A stretch of DNA of 64,000 nucleotides from DASUPK01 sp963795665 (GCA_963795665.1 CAWCIP010000014.1:434001-498000); one strand, 5' to 3'. Shown: positions 24,390 to 32,169, counted from the stretch's first letter. Made by a program: numbers and translations. Notes: a model not told the origin generated them from the sequence alone.

Positions 24390-25100
24390 TCAGTCGCGCA
24401 GGTCGGCCGGCAGTCGCCCCTCGCCCTGGAGCTTCTCGAGGTGCGCCTCCATCGCGATCGCCGCGGGGCCGCGGAGCTCCCGGGGAACGTCGTCCCACAC
24501 CTCGGCGAGCAGCGCGGTCCGGGAGCGCTCGCCTCGATCGAGGGCCGCGACCAGCCGCCGCTCCCGCATCATCCGGTGCTCGATGTACTCGGCGATCTTC
24601 GCCTGCGGGTCGTGGACAGCCGGCCCGTGTCCGGGATAGAGGACCTCGAGATCGAGGGCCTGCAGCCGCTCCAGCGAGCGCATGAAGTCGAGCAGCGAGC
24701 CGCCGGTGTCGCGCGGTCCCACGATCGTCGAGCCCATGCCGAGGATCAGGTCGCCCGTGAAGCACGCCTTTCCGAGCAGAAAGCAGAAGTGGTCCGCGGC
24801 GTGCCCGGGGGTGGCGATCGCCTGCACGCCGGCGACGGTCTCGCCGTCCGAGACTGTGGCCGGCTCCACGCCGAGCGCCTCGACGCCGTCGCTGTGGTCG
24901 CCATGGCCGTGGGTGAGCAGGACCGTCCCAATCCCGCCGCGTGCCGTCGCCGCTTCGCGGACCGCCTCGATGTGGCGGGCGTCGTCGGGGCCGGGATCGA
25001 TGACCAGTGCGGGGTCGCGGCCCACCACATAGGTGTTCGTCCCCTCCAGAGTCATCGGACTGGGGTTGGGGGCGGTCAGGCACTGGAGATCGATCGGCAT
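24390..25100 (-). CDS. Metallo-beta-lactamase-fold hydrolase (LACTB2-like)
   Basis: A 236-residue MBL-fold enzyme with the HxHxDH zinc site at H64, H66, D68 and H69 (THGHGDHSDG), further ligand regions in ATPGHAADHF and LYPGHGPAVHD, and a C-terminal winged-helix-like segment (AAIAMEAHLEKLQGEGRL). That layout is typical of the LACTB2 group, which includes endoribonucleases and general hydrolases. A second long frame covers the same bases out of register and is rejected. The ATG start at 25100 has CATAAT eight bases upstream and little sign of a ribosome-binding site. It is the first gene of the MBL, acylase, PNPOx operon. Confidence 0.9.
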   Translation of the reverse strand: MPIDLQCLTAPNPSPMTLEGTNTYVVGRDPALVIDPGPDDARHIEAVREAATARGGIGTVLLTHGHGDHSDGVEALGVEPATVSDGETVAGVQAIATPGHAADHFCFLLGKACFTGDLILGMGSTIVGPRDTGGSLLDFMRSLERLQALDLEVLYPGHGPAVHDPQAKIAEYIEHRMMRERRLVAALDRGERSRTALLAEVWDDVPRELRGPAAIAMEAHLEKLQGEGRLPADLRD

Positions 25101-25156
25101 GAGCGGGCATTATGCGAGGGGCGCTCCGAAAGGAGCGACCCGATTGGTCCTGCCTC

Positions 25157-25186
25157 TTGACATGTGACTAAAAGGTCACATATACT
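25157..25186 (+). promoter_or_regulatory. Promoter with embedded ArsR-type operator
   Basis: A consensus sigma-70 promoter: TTGACA at 25157-25162, 18-base spacer, TATACT at 25181-25186. The spacer holds the inverted repeat ATGTGAC-N6-GTCACAT (25162-25181), so a bound dimer would block RNA polymerase. The start codon at 25195 lies eight bases past the -10 box, which implies a transcript with almost no leader. The downstream ArsR protein is the natural ligand (autorepression, inferred). Confidence 0.8.
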
Positions 25187-25194
25187 GAAGGGGT

Positions 25195-25512
25195 ATGGAC
25201 GATGTGTTCAGGGCACTTGCCGATCCGACCAGGCGTGATCTGCTCGACCGGCTCTTCGAGCGGGACGGGCAGTCGCTGAGGGCGCTCGAGGAGCGCCTGC
25301 CGATGTCGCGCTTCGGCGTGATGAAGCACCTGAGGGTGCTCGAGGAGGCCAACCTCGTCGTCACCCGCAGACGGGGACGCGAGAAGCTCCATTTCCTGAA
25401 CCCCGTCCCGATCCGGCTCCTCTACGAGCGCTGGGTCAGCAAGTACGCGGAGCCCTGGGTCTCCGGACTCACGGGCCTCAAACGAGAACTCGAGGAGGAA
25501 GACGTTGCCTGA
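25195..25512 (+). CDS. ArsR/SmtB-family transcriptional repressor
   Basis: A 105-residue winged-helix regulator. The N-terminus (MDDVFRALADPTRRDLLDRLF) and the recognition region (LPMSRFGVMKHLRVLEEANLVVTRRRGREKLHFLN) fit the ArsR subgroup that is habitually encoded beside AHSA1-type proteins. No metal-binding CxC motif is present, so a metal sensor is unlikely. The first gene of a four-gene operon, it starts at ATG 25195 just after the -10 box; GTG at 25204 is an alternative start. The palindrome inside its promoter is the probable operator. Its end overlaps the next gene by eight bases. Confidence 0.92.
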   Translation: MDDVFRALADPTRRDLLDRLFERDGQSLRALEERLPMSRFGVMKHLRVLEEANLVVTRRRGREKLHFLNPVPIRLLYERWVSKYAEPWVSGLTGLKRELEEEDVA

Positions 25513-26023
25513 GGAATTCGAGGTTCCCCATCAGATCGCGCTCGTTCCCGATCCCGACGGAAGCAGCGGGACGGCTGTGTTCGAGATCTACATCAAGACG
25601 ACACCCGAGCGGCTCTGGGAGGCGATCACCGATCCCGAGATGCGCGCCAAGTACAGCTTCGGGGTGAGCACCACCTCCGACTGGACCCAGGGCTCCACGT
25701 ACGCGTCCGGCGTCCCCGGCGTGATCGAGATCGCCGAGGGCGAGAACCTGGAGGTCGATCCGCCCAACCGGCTCGTGCAGAGCTCCACCGCGCTGTGGAG
25801 CGACGAGGTGAAGGCAGTCGGCACCTCGCGGGTGACCTGGGAGATCAGGAAGGTCGGCGACTCCTGCATGCTGACCGTGATCCACGACCAGCTCCCGATC
25901 GACGCCAACCCGGAGGTCTACGGCGGCTGGATGATGATCCTCTCGGGACTGAAGACGCTGCTCGAGACCGGGGAGCTGCTCGATACGCCCGGCTCGCTGC
26001 GCTACGCCCAGGCGGGCGGATGA
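25505..26023 (+). CDS. AHSA1-type SRPBCC protein
   Basis: A 172-residue protein of the AHSA1/activator-of-Hsp90-like SRPBCC family. It has the family N-terminal pattern FEIYIKTTPERLWEAITDPEMRAKYSFGVSTTSDW and a C-terminal helix (GGWMMILSGLKTLLETGELL). Such proteins, when paired with ArsR regulators, are thought to bind small organic ligands; the true substrate is unknown. The start is TTG at 25505 with a strong AGGAGGAAG site, and it overlaps the ArsR gene by eight bases. Its stop overlaps the lactonase start (ATGA). A second AHSA1-ArsR pair in the reverse gene order is found at 56.5 kb. Confidence 0.9.
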   Translation: MPEEFEVPHQIALVPDPDGSSGTAVFEIYIKTTPERLWEAITDPEMRAKYSFGVSTTSDWTQGSTYASGVPGVIEIAEGENLEVDPPNRLVQSSTALWSDEVKAVGTSRVTWEIRKVGDSCMLTVIHDQLPIDANPEVYGGWMMILSGLKTLLETGELLDTPGSLRYAQAGG

Positions 26024-26853
26024 GAACCCTGATCGAGGGCATTGGCCTGGGCGAGTCCCCGCGCTGGCACGAGGGGCGGCTCTGGTTCTCGGATTGGGTC
26101 GCCCAACAGGTGATCGCACTGGACGAGGACGGCAACAGCGAGGTCATGGCGCGCGTCGACGCGTTTCCATTCTCGATCGACTGGCTCCCGGACGGCCCCG
26201 TGCTGATCACGGCCGGCCGGGAGCTGCTCCGGATGGGGGAGGACGGCTCCCTGGTCACGCACCGCGACCTCAGCGATCTCTCCGACCACGGCTGGAACGA
26301 GATCGTGGTCGACGCCCGCGGCAACGCCTACGTCAACGGCCCCGGGTTCGACCTGATGGGGGGAGGCGAGTTCGCTCCCGGCATCGTCGCGCTGCTCCGG
26401 CCCGACGGATCGGCCGAGAAGGTCGCCGAGGATGTGGCGTTCCCCAATGGGATGGTCGTGACGCCCGACGGCGCGACGTTGATCGTGGCCGATTCATACG
26501 CGAAGGAGCTGATCGGATTCGACATTGCCGCCGATGGGGCGCTCGCCGACCGGAGGACCTGGGCGGGTCTTGGCGACGGAGTCCCGGACGGGATCTGCAT
26601 CGACGCCGAAGGCGCCGTCTGGTACGCGGACGTGCCCAACAAGCGATGTGTGCGAGTGCGGGAGGGCGGCGAGGTCCTGCAGACGATCGAGGTCGATCGT
26701 GGCTGCTTCGCGTGCATGCTGGGCGGGGCCGACGGCGACACGCTGTTCATCACGGCTCAGGAATGGAACGGCCCGGACGCGATCGGCAAGGGGCCGCGAA
26801 CGGGCCGGGTGCTGGCCGTCCGGGCGCCCGCCCCGCACGCGGGCCGTCCATGA
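26020..26853 (+). CDS. SMP-30/gluconolactonase-like beta-propeller hydrolase
   Basis: A 277-residue six-bladed beta-propeller of the SMP-30/gluconolactonase/LRE family, which hydrolyses lactones with a bound divalent metal. The N-terminal GLGESPRWHEGRLWFSDW carries the metal-ligand Glu of the family, and the segments WNEIVVDARGNAYVN, FPNGMVVTPDGATLIVADSY and DGICIDAEGAVWYADV contain the conserved Asn and Asp ligands. The start is ATG at 26020, overlapping the AHSA1 stop, so upstream in-frame sequence is rejected. Its place between AHSA1 and VOC genes suggests a catabolic or detoxification step on a small cyclic compound, which is inference. Confidence 0.92.
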   Translation: MRTLIEGIGLGESPRWHEGRLWFSDWVAQQVIALDEDGNSEVMARVDAFPFSIDWLPDGPVLITAGRELLRMGEDGSLVTHRDLSDLSDHGWNEIVVDARGNAYVNGPGFDLMGGGEFAPGIVALLRPDGSAEKVAEDVAFPNGMVVTPDGATLIVADSYAKELIGFDIAADGALADRRTWAGLGDGVPDGICIDAEGAVWYADVPNKRCVRVREGGEVLQTIEVDRGCFACMLGGADGDTLFITAQEWNGPDAIGKGPRTGRVLAVRAPAPHAGRP

Positions 26854-26874
26854 CGAATGTGAGAGAGTGAGGAC

Positions 26875-27312
26875 ATGGCAACCAACGGACAACTGATCAA
26901 CGGCGTCGACTTCATCGCCTTCCCGACCAAGGACGCCGAGGGGGCGAAGAAGTTCTACGGCGAGATCCTCGGCCTGCCGTTCGGAAAGCAGTGGGGCGAG
27001 ATGCCCGCCTACGAGTTCGAGACCGGGGCCGTGACGATCGCCCTGATGCAGGTCGATGCGTTCAACATCGACTTCAGCCCCAACACCACGCCGCTCGAGT
27101 TCCACGTCGACGACTTCGACGCGGCCAAGGCCGAGCTCGAGTCTCGCGGAGTCGAGTTCGTGACCGACGTGATCGACAGCGGGGTCTGCAAGCAGGCGAT
27201 CTTCCAGGACCCGGACGGCAACGCGCTGGCGATCCACCACCGATACGCGACGGGCGCAGCGTCTCAGGAGGACATGGACGCCGCTGTGGAAGCCGGCTCC
27301 GCCGGAGCCTAA
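26875..27312 (+). CDS. VOC-family (glyoxalase/bleomycin-resistance fold) protein
   Basis: A 145-residue vicinal-oxygen-chelate protein with two beta-alpha-beta modules: VDFIAFPTKDAEGAKKFYGEILGLPFG at the N-terminus and PLEFHVDDFDAAKAELESRGVEF followed by KQAIFQDPDGNALAIHHR. Metal-ligand candidates include His and Glu residues in the EFHVDD and ALAIHH strands. The family includes glyoxalase I, dioxygenases and antibiotic-binding proteins, and the substrate is unknown. A purine-rich GTGAGGAC ribosome-binding site lies just before ATG. It is the last gene of the ArsR-controlled operon, 21 bases after the lactonase, and its stop overlaps the convergent PafBC gene by four bases. Confidence 0.9.
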   Translation: MATNGQLINGVDFIAFPTKDAEGAKKFYGEILGLPFGKQWGEMPAYEFETGAVTIALMQVDAFNIDFSPNTTPLEFHVDDFDAAKAELESRGVEFVTDVIDSGVCKQAIFQDPDGNALAIHHRYATGAASQEDMDAAVEAGSAGA

Positions 27313-29393
27313 GCAGCCTTCACGGCGGTCGCGCCCGCGTCGACCCGGAGCTCCTCGGCGATCGCCTCCCGGGCGGCCTCGGGCTCCAGCACGACCAGCT
27401 CGCCGGCTCCCTTGAGGATCTCCCGCAGCAGCCAGTCGGTGCTGCCGTAGGGGACCTCGATCAGGACCGCGTCGTCCGCGAGCTCCTCGGTCACCGTGTG
27501 CTCCTCGCGCGCCCAGCGTGCGCGCTCCGGGGAGACCCAGACACGAGCCACGTCGGCGGCCGGCACGTTCTCGCCGGACAGCCACCCTCCCTCGATCGCG
27601 GCGATCTCCTCGACCTCGGGGCGGGGCTCGAAGCTCTCCTTCGAGACCTCCGCCTCCTTGATCCGGTCGAGGCGGAAATGGCGTACGTCCTCGCGGCGGC
27701 GGTCGTAGGAGGCGACGTACCAGCCCTCCGGGCCGTTGGCGAGGCGGTAGGGCTCGATCTCGCGCTTGGTGAACTCGTCCTCGTTCTCCTTGTAGTAGTG
27801 GATCGAGAGAACCCGCTGTCCTTCGATGGCCTTGTTCACCTTCCGGGCGACGTCGGAGTCGTCGCCGCCCGAGGCGGCGATCTCCAGTCCCTCCTCCGAG
27901 GGGTCGTGGCCGAGCGCGGCGACGATCTTCTTGCGGGCGCTGGCCAGGCCGCTCTGGGGGAGGTGATCGCCGAACAGGTCGATGGCTGCGACCAGCGCCT
28001 TCGCCTCCAGCGGCAGCAGGCGGGCGGGCTTGGCGAAGTTGTCCCCGTACGGCTCGGCGTCGACCTCGATCTCGTCGCCCTGCAGCTCCGCGTAGAGCAC
28101 GTAGGTCCCGCCGCCGAAGTTGACGACGTTGAGCAGGTCGATGTCCTCCCGGAGCTCCTCCTCGGTCACGTGCAACCGCTCCACGACGTCGGCCGTCGAT
28201 AGACGAGCGTCGCCCTTGGCGGACTCGATCAGCATCCCCGCCAGTGTCACGAGGCGAGCGAACCGCTCGGGGCGGATCGAGGACTCCGAGCGGCCGTTCG
28301 AGCGGGCCGTTCGCGGTGCCGGGGGCACCGTCCGCACCGACTCGGCCGGCTCGAACCCGGCGCTGTGGCGCTCGTTGAGCAGCTCGAGGCGCGAGGCCAC
28401 CTCCTCCGCAAGCTCGGGCGGATCGAGCACCGTCGCGTTCTGGCGCCAGTGGAGCACCCAGGCGACCATCTGGCGGCTCGACGCGTACTCGGTCTCGAAG
28501 ATCCGGCCCTTGCCGGGGGAGCCGTCTCCACGGCCGGGGTTGCGGAAGTCGCCGTAGCCCCCGAAGTCCCGCTCGACCAGCCAGGCGACTCGCTCGCGCA
28601 GGAAGATCTTGGCCTTGCCCTTGATCTCGCCGAGCTGCCACTCGGCGCGGCGCGCGTAGTCGCGGCGCTCGAAGCCCTCGGGCGGGCCGAAGTCGTGCTC
28701 GGCCTTGGAGGCGTAGGAGACCTTGCCCCGGATCCGAGAGAGGCGGAACACCCGGACCGCGTCCCGTTCGTGCGAGTGGCCGATCAGGTAGAACTGCCCG
28801 CCGCGATAGACCAGGTGGTACGGGTTCACCTTGCGCTTCTCGGTCGTGTCCCGCTCGATCGTGTAGTAGGTGAACTCGATCGTCTTGCGGCGGGAGATCG
28901 CCGTCTCGATCTTCGAGAGGCGCTGCGAGACCTCGGCGCCGTCGGCCTTGGCAGTCATTCGCACCTCGACCGAGGACTGCTCCGGGGCCGTCAGCGGGCT
29001 GGGCCGCCCCCAGGAGACCTGCTGCAGGGCCAGGCGCAGCGGCTCGGCGTAGGCGAACTCGCCGTCGAGCAGCTGGAGGGCCGTCTGCAGCGCCGCGAGC
29101 TCGTCGTCGCCGAAGCGGATCTCGGGGAGGTAGTAGTTCTCGGGCGGGAGCGAGTAGAGCTCCGACTCATACCCCTGCATGCTCTCGCCGGGCTTCTCGA
29201 CCTGCAGGGTTATCCCCAGGCTCTCGAGCTCCGCGCGGTCCGCGTAGAAGCGGCGCGCGAAGGCGTCGTCGTTCATGTCGCTGTATCCCTCCACCTCGCG
29301 CTTGATCTCGAGCGCCGAGGTCGGCCTGCCCTGGGCCATCAGGTACGAGATCAGCGAGAGCTGGCGGATCAGCTTCTCGGTGTCCTTGGCCAT
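27309..29393 (-). CDS. pafBC: Fused PafB-PafC-type WYL transcriptional regulator
   Basis: A 694-residue protein with two tandem copies of helix-turn-helix plus WYL plus C-terminal (WCX) domains. The first HTH is near the N-terminus (LIRQLSLISYLMAQGRPTSA), with its WYL strand region at VNPYHLVYRGGQFYLIG. The second unit begins about residue 375 (RFARLVTLAGMLIESAKG) with its WYL region at IEPYRLANGPEGWYVAS. In mycobacteria PafB and PafC are separate proteins forming a heterodimer that drives the LexA-independent DNA-damage response; natural fusions are known in Arthrobacter. The start is ATG at 29393, supported by TATCCT eight bases upstream; a TTG at 29429 would add 12 residues. No Pup-proteasome genes are next to it. 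Confidence 0.92.
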   Translation of the reverse strand: MAKDTEKLIRQLSLISYLMAQGRPTSALEIKREVEGYSDMNDDAFARRFYADRAELESLGITLQVEKPGESMQGYESELYSLPPENYYLPEIRFGDDELAALQTALQLLDGEFAYAEPLRLALQQVSWGRPSPLTAPEQSSVEVRMTAKADGAEVSQRLSKIETAISRRKTIEFTYYTIERDTTEKRKVNPYHLVYRGGQFYLIGHSHERDAVRVFRLSRIRGKVSYASKAEHDFGPPEGFERRDYARRAEWQLGEIKGKAKIFLRERVAWLVERDFGGYGDFRNPGRGDGSPGKGRIFETEYASSRQMVAWVLHWRQNATVLDPPELAEEVASRLELLNERHSAGFEPAESVRTVPPAPRTARSNGRSESSIRPERFARLVTLAGMLIESAKGDARLSTADVVERLHVTEEELREDIDLLNVVNFGGGTYVLYAELQGDEIEVDAEPYGDNFAKPARLLPLEAKALVAAIDLFGDHLPQSGLASARKKIVAALGHDPSEEGLEIAASGGDDSDVARKVNKAIEGQRVLSIHYYKENEDEFTKREIEPYRLANGPEGWYVASYDRRREDVRHFRLDRIKEAEVSKESFEPRPEVEEIAAIEGGWLSGENVPAADVARVWVSPERARWAREEHTVTEELADDAVLIEVPYGSTDWLLREILKGAGELVVLEPEAAREAIAEELRVDAGATAVKAA

Positions 29394-29401
29394 CCGCACG
29401 C

Positions 29402-29407
29402 AGGATA
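29402..29407 (-). promoter_or_regulatory. Putative -10 box (TATCCT) of pafBC
   Basis: On the minus strand TTGGAC, 16 bases, TATCCT, eight bases, ATG. This places transcription initiation close to the start codon and supports ATG 29393 rather than the upstream TTG. Confidence 0.5.
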
Positions 29408-29480
29408 GAGGCGGGACCTGGGCGTCCAATCCGCACCTATTACGGATAGGCAGGGGATTTGCGCAATTTGCGCGGCCGTA

Positions 29481-30122
29481 TCAGGCCGCGAGACTGGAGA
29501 CGGCTCGCTGGATTGCCGGGGAGAAGCGACCCCAGAGCTCGGGTGGTGCGGCCCCCACGATCACGGTCGTCGCCGATGGCCCGCGCACGATGCACGCGAC
29601 CTCGACGTAGTGGTGCTCCGACTCGGTCGCGTATCGGTCCTTCACGCACGAGCCCGTTCCGTTGCGGAATCGAAGTCCGGTGGCCGAGGCGAGCGAAACC
29701 AGGTCGCTGTCTCCCTCATCGCGGTTGTGGGCGGGCCTGAAGCTCGCCCAGTTGCCGAGCGTCTCCTCGCCCTGCTGCGGCGTGATGTTCAGGTAGCCGA
29801 GGATCTGGCCGCCGGCCGTGCGGGAGGCGGTCACGGTTCCCGGATCGGTCCTCGTCAGATGCCAGCCGGGTGGATAGGCCAGGGTCGCGTGTCCGGAGGG
29901 CAGCGGCTTGGTTCTCCAGCCGGCCGGGGCCGGAGCCGGATGCAGCCACGCGAAGGCGGCCGGATTCGCCGGCGCGGCGGGCCCGGAGGTCTCCGAGGAC
30001 CCGCCGCAGGCGGCAAGTGCCGCCGCGCCCGCCAGAGCGAGCGCGGCGACAACAGCCCTATGCCGGCGAATCGGCCTAGATGTTTCCGTCGCCGTCGCTG
30101 GGCCCGCCGTTGTTGTCCGCAT
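29481..30122 (-). CDS. Putative lipoprotein, unknown function
   Basis: A 213-residue exported protein. A positively charged N-region (RPIRRHR) and hydrophobic core (AVVAALALAGAAALAA) lead to a lipobox LAAC with C39, followed by a Gly/Ser/Pro-rich linker. The mature domain is about 155 residues, with strands such as GHATLAYPPGWHLTRTDPGTV and a C-terminal YVEVACIVRGPSATTVIVGA; two cysteines (in TGSCVKD and EVACIV) may pair. The ATG at 30122 has GGCGGGGAT upstream and overlaps the His-rich gene by 47 bases; no better start is visible. The family is not recognised. Predicted to be anchored to the outer face of the membrane. Confidence 0.75.
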   Translation of the reverse strand: MRTTTAGPATATETSRPIRRHRAVVAALALAGAAALAACGGSSETSGPAAPANPAAFAWLHPAPAPAGWRTKPLPSGHATLAYPPGWHLTRTDPGTVTASRTAGGQILGYLNITPQQGEETLGNWASFRPAHNRDEGDSDLVSLASATGLRFRNGTGSCVKDRYATESEHHYVEVACIVRGPSATTVIVGAAPPELWGRFSPAIQRAVSSLAA

Positions 30123-30246
30123 CGTGATCCCCGCCGTTGTGCTGAGGGATCCCGTGGTGGTGGTGATGATGGTGGTGGTGATGGTGTCCCGCGAACGCGA
30201 CTCCGGCTCCGCCGACGGCGAGTGCCAGCGCGGCGATTCCGGCCAC
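30076..30246 (-). CDS. Small exported His-rich protein
   Basis: A 56-residue product with a GTG start at 30246 after AGGTGG. A hydrophobic N-terminal segment (GIAALALAVGGAGVAFAG) resembles a signal peptide and is followed at once by eleven consecutive histidines and then an Asp/Asn/Gly-rich tail (HNGGDHDADNNGG). Such composition suggests extracytoplasmic metal binding (Zn, Ni or Cu), which is inference. The same frame extends upstream to an ATG at 30282 but crosses a TGA at 30268-30270. It is upstream of, and overlaps, the lipoprotein gene. It could be an artefact of a CAC/CAT repeat, although the signal-like segment argues for a real gene. Confidence 0.5.
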   Translation of the reverse strand: MAGIAALALAVGGAGVAFAGHHHHHHHHHHHGIPQHNGGDHDADNNGGPSDGDGNI

Positions 30247-30367
30247 GATCCACCTGAGCTGTTCTGGTCAACATCGAGTCATCCCTTCTCAGTCGAATGC
30301 CCCCGTAGTACGGCGGCGGGCCACCGCGAGATGGACGACTTACGAAGGTTTTAGCCAGGAGGCGTGG

Positions 30368-31390
30368 TCAGGCGGCTCTGGAGCCGAAGAATGCCGACCC
30401 GTCGATGCCGCGGTCGAAGCGCGACCAGCTCTCGCCGTCGGCGAGCTCCTTCTCGAGCCGGTCGAAGCTGCCGAGCTTCCCGCCCAGGTTGTCGATCGAG
30501 TGCACCAGGGTCGCCTCGCGCGTGGCGGGGACGACGGGCGAGCCGTGCTCGAGCTGCCCGTGGTGGGAGAGGATGATGTGGAGGATCGCCTGGGCGAGGT
30601 CGGGGTCGAAGCCCTCGATGTCCTCGATCTCGCGGCGGACCCTGTAGTAGCCGCGCGGGATCTCGCCCTCGAGCCGGCCGGCGTCGGTCAGCTCGATGGC
30701 GAGCGGATCGTCGTTGTAGGCCTCGGTCTTGCCGAGATCGTGCAGCATCGCCCCCGTGACCGCGATCTCGCGGTCGATCCCCGGGAAGAAGTTGGCGGCC
30801 GCGCTGACGGCCTGGGCGACCGAGAGGCTGTGCTCGAGTAGCCCGCCCGCATAGGCCTGGTGGTAGTGCTTCGCGGCCGGCGCCTCGCGGAACCGGGCCC
30901 AGGACTCCGTCTCGGCGCCGAAGAACCGGTCGAGCAGCTCCCGCAGCGAGCGGTCCTGGACCGTGTCGATCAGGGCCCGCAGGTCGGTCTCGAGCAGCTC
31001 GACAGAGCGCGCGGGCCCCTCCGCCAGCTGCTCGGCGTCGTATTCGCCCGGCCCGGCGGGCTTGACCGCGATCAGCTTGATCTGCCTGCCGAACTGGGGA
31101 TGGATGGAGAAGCTGCCCCGGACCAGGACTATCGATCCGGGAGCGCAGGTCTCGAAGAGCTCGGCGACGCCGTCCCAGGCGATCGCCGGGACCGTCCCGG
31201 TCTTGTCGGCGAGCACGACCCGCAGGAAGTGCTCCCCGTTGCGCTTCTGGCGCCGATCCCGCTCCCGCACCACGAAGGCGCCCCTGACCTCGTCGCCGTC
31301 CGAGAGCTCGCGAAGCAGGCGGGTATCTCCCGCCGCCGGCGTTGCCTTGCCGTTGCTGCCGTTCCCGTTGTCGAAGAGCGTCTCCGTCAT
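30368..31390 (-). CDS. YhaM-like 3'-5' exoribonuclease (OB fold plus HD domain)
   Basis: A 340-residue protein. An OB-fold nucleic-acid-binding domain (about residues 28-120; GDEVRGAFVVRERDRRQKRNGEHFLRVVLAD is typical) is followed by an HD metal-dependent domain (about 155-320). The HD residues lie in YAGGLLEHSLSVAQ and GAMLHDLGKTEAY, with a later ILSHHGQLEHGSP motif. This is the architecture of Bacillus YhaM/CBF1, a 3'-5' exonuclease acting on RNA and single-stranded DNA. The start is ATG at 31390 with TAATTT about ten bases upstream on the minus strand. It diverges from the phosphatidyltransferase gene. Enzymatic activity is inferred from the family. Confidence 0.88.
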   Translation of the reverse strand: MTETLFDNGNGSNGKATPAAGDTRLLRELSDGDEVRGAFVVRERDRRQKRNGEHFLRVVLADKTGTVPAIAWDGVAELFETCAPGSIVLVRGSFSIHPQFGRQIKLIAVKPAGPGEYDAEQLAEGPARSVELLETDLRALIDTVQDRSLRELLDRFFGAETESWARFREAPAAKHYHQAYAGGLLEHSLSVAQAVSAAANFFPGIDREIAVTGAMLHDLGKTEAYNDDPLAIELTDAGRLEGEIPRGYYRVRREIEDIEGFDPDLAQAILHIILSHHGQLEHGSPVVPATREATLVHSIDNLGGKLGSFDRLEKELADGESWSRFDRGIDGSAFFGSRAA

Positions 31391-31437
31391 CAGGTCACTG
31401 AAATTAGAGGCGTCCGCGGACAGGACTCTCCGCCGAG

Positions 31438-32169
31438 ATGACCGACTTGGTAACGAGAATGCCCTCGATGAGCGCCGGCGACGAGAAGAACGAGGGCGTC
31501 AAGGCGGAGCGCGAGCCGAACTTCCTGTTCGCCCGCTTCGAGCGGCGCTTCCTGCCCTGGGCCGCGGGGCGGCTGCCGCGATGGGTCCTGCCCGACGACA
31601 TGACCGCGGTCGGGGTGCTCGCCGCGTTCGGCGTCTGCGCGGCGTATCAGCTCTCCAACCAGGGCCGGGGCTGGCTCTGGGTGGCGAGCGGGCTGCTGGT
31701 CCTGCAGTGGGTGGGGGACAGCCTCGATGGAACGCTCGCCAGGGTGCGCGGCATCCAGCGGCCCAAGTACGGCTACTACCTCGACCACATGGTCGACGCG
31801 ATCGCGACGGCGGCGATCGGCCTGGGCCTCGGGCTCTCCCCCTTCATGCTCCTCTCGATCGGGGCGCTGATCGTCGTCGGCTACCTGATCCTCTCGATCA
31901 ACGTCTATCTGGAGAGCATGGCCTTTGGCCGCTTCCGCCTCGGCTACGGGCTACTCGGCCCGACGGAGATCCGGGTCGTGCTGATCGGGTTGAACACGGC
32001 GCTCGCCCTCGACCTGGGTCTCGACTTCCGGCTTCTGAGGCTGAATCTGACCGTGTTCGACGTGATCGGCCTGGGGATCGTCGCGCTGATGATCGCGCTG
32101 CTCTCGGTGCGCGTGTTCGGCAACCTGCGCGAGCTGGCCAAGGAGGAGCCATCGGCTCTCCGGAGATAG
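31438..32169 (+). CDS. CDP-alcohol phosphatidyltransferase
   Basis: A membrane enzyme of 243 residues that joins a CDP-linked lipid or polyol to an alcohol acceptor in phospholipid or cell-envelope lipid synthesis. The full family motif D-x2-DG-x2-AR-x9-G-x3-D-x3-D is present (D94, D97, G98, A101, R102, G112, D116, D120). About six membrane helices surround it. The acceptor alcohol cannot be told from the sequence. The ATG at 31438 lacks a clear ribosome-binding site, and internal ATGs at codons 8 and 11 are alternatives. The downstream ltrA gene overlaps its 3' end, and AAGGAGGAG inside this gene's last codons is the probable site for that gene. Confidence 0.93.
   Translation: MTDLVTRMPSMSAGDEKNEGVKAEREPNFLFARFERRFLPWAAGRLPRWVLPDDMTAVGVLAAFGVCAAYQLSNQGRGWLWVASGLLVLQWVGDSLDGTLARVRGIQRPKYGYYLDHMVDAIATAAIGLGLGLSPFMLLSIGALIVVGYLILSINVYLESMAFGRFRLGYGLLGPTEIRVVLIGLNTALALDLGLDFRLLRLNLTVFDVIGLGIVALMIALLSVRVFGNLRELAKEEPSALRR

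Noticed and set aside
25163..25180. Crp site (TGTGA-N6-TCACA) in the arsR promoter
   Set aside because: The spacing between TGTGA and TCACA is eight, not six, and the element is better explained as the operator of the ArsR protein encoded next to it.
30150..30186. CAC/CAT tract as a tandem-repeat or CRISPR-like element
   Set aside because: No spacers; the tract is a run of His codons in frame with a signal-like segment.
30268..30270. Selenocysteine at the in-frame TGA of the His-rich gene
   Set aside because: No selenoprotein family, no visible SECIS-like element, and a GTG start downstream explains the gene.
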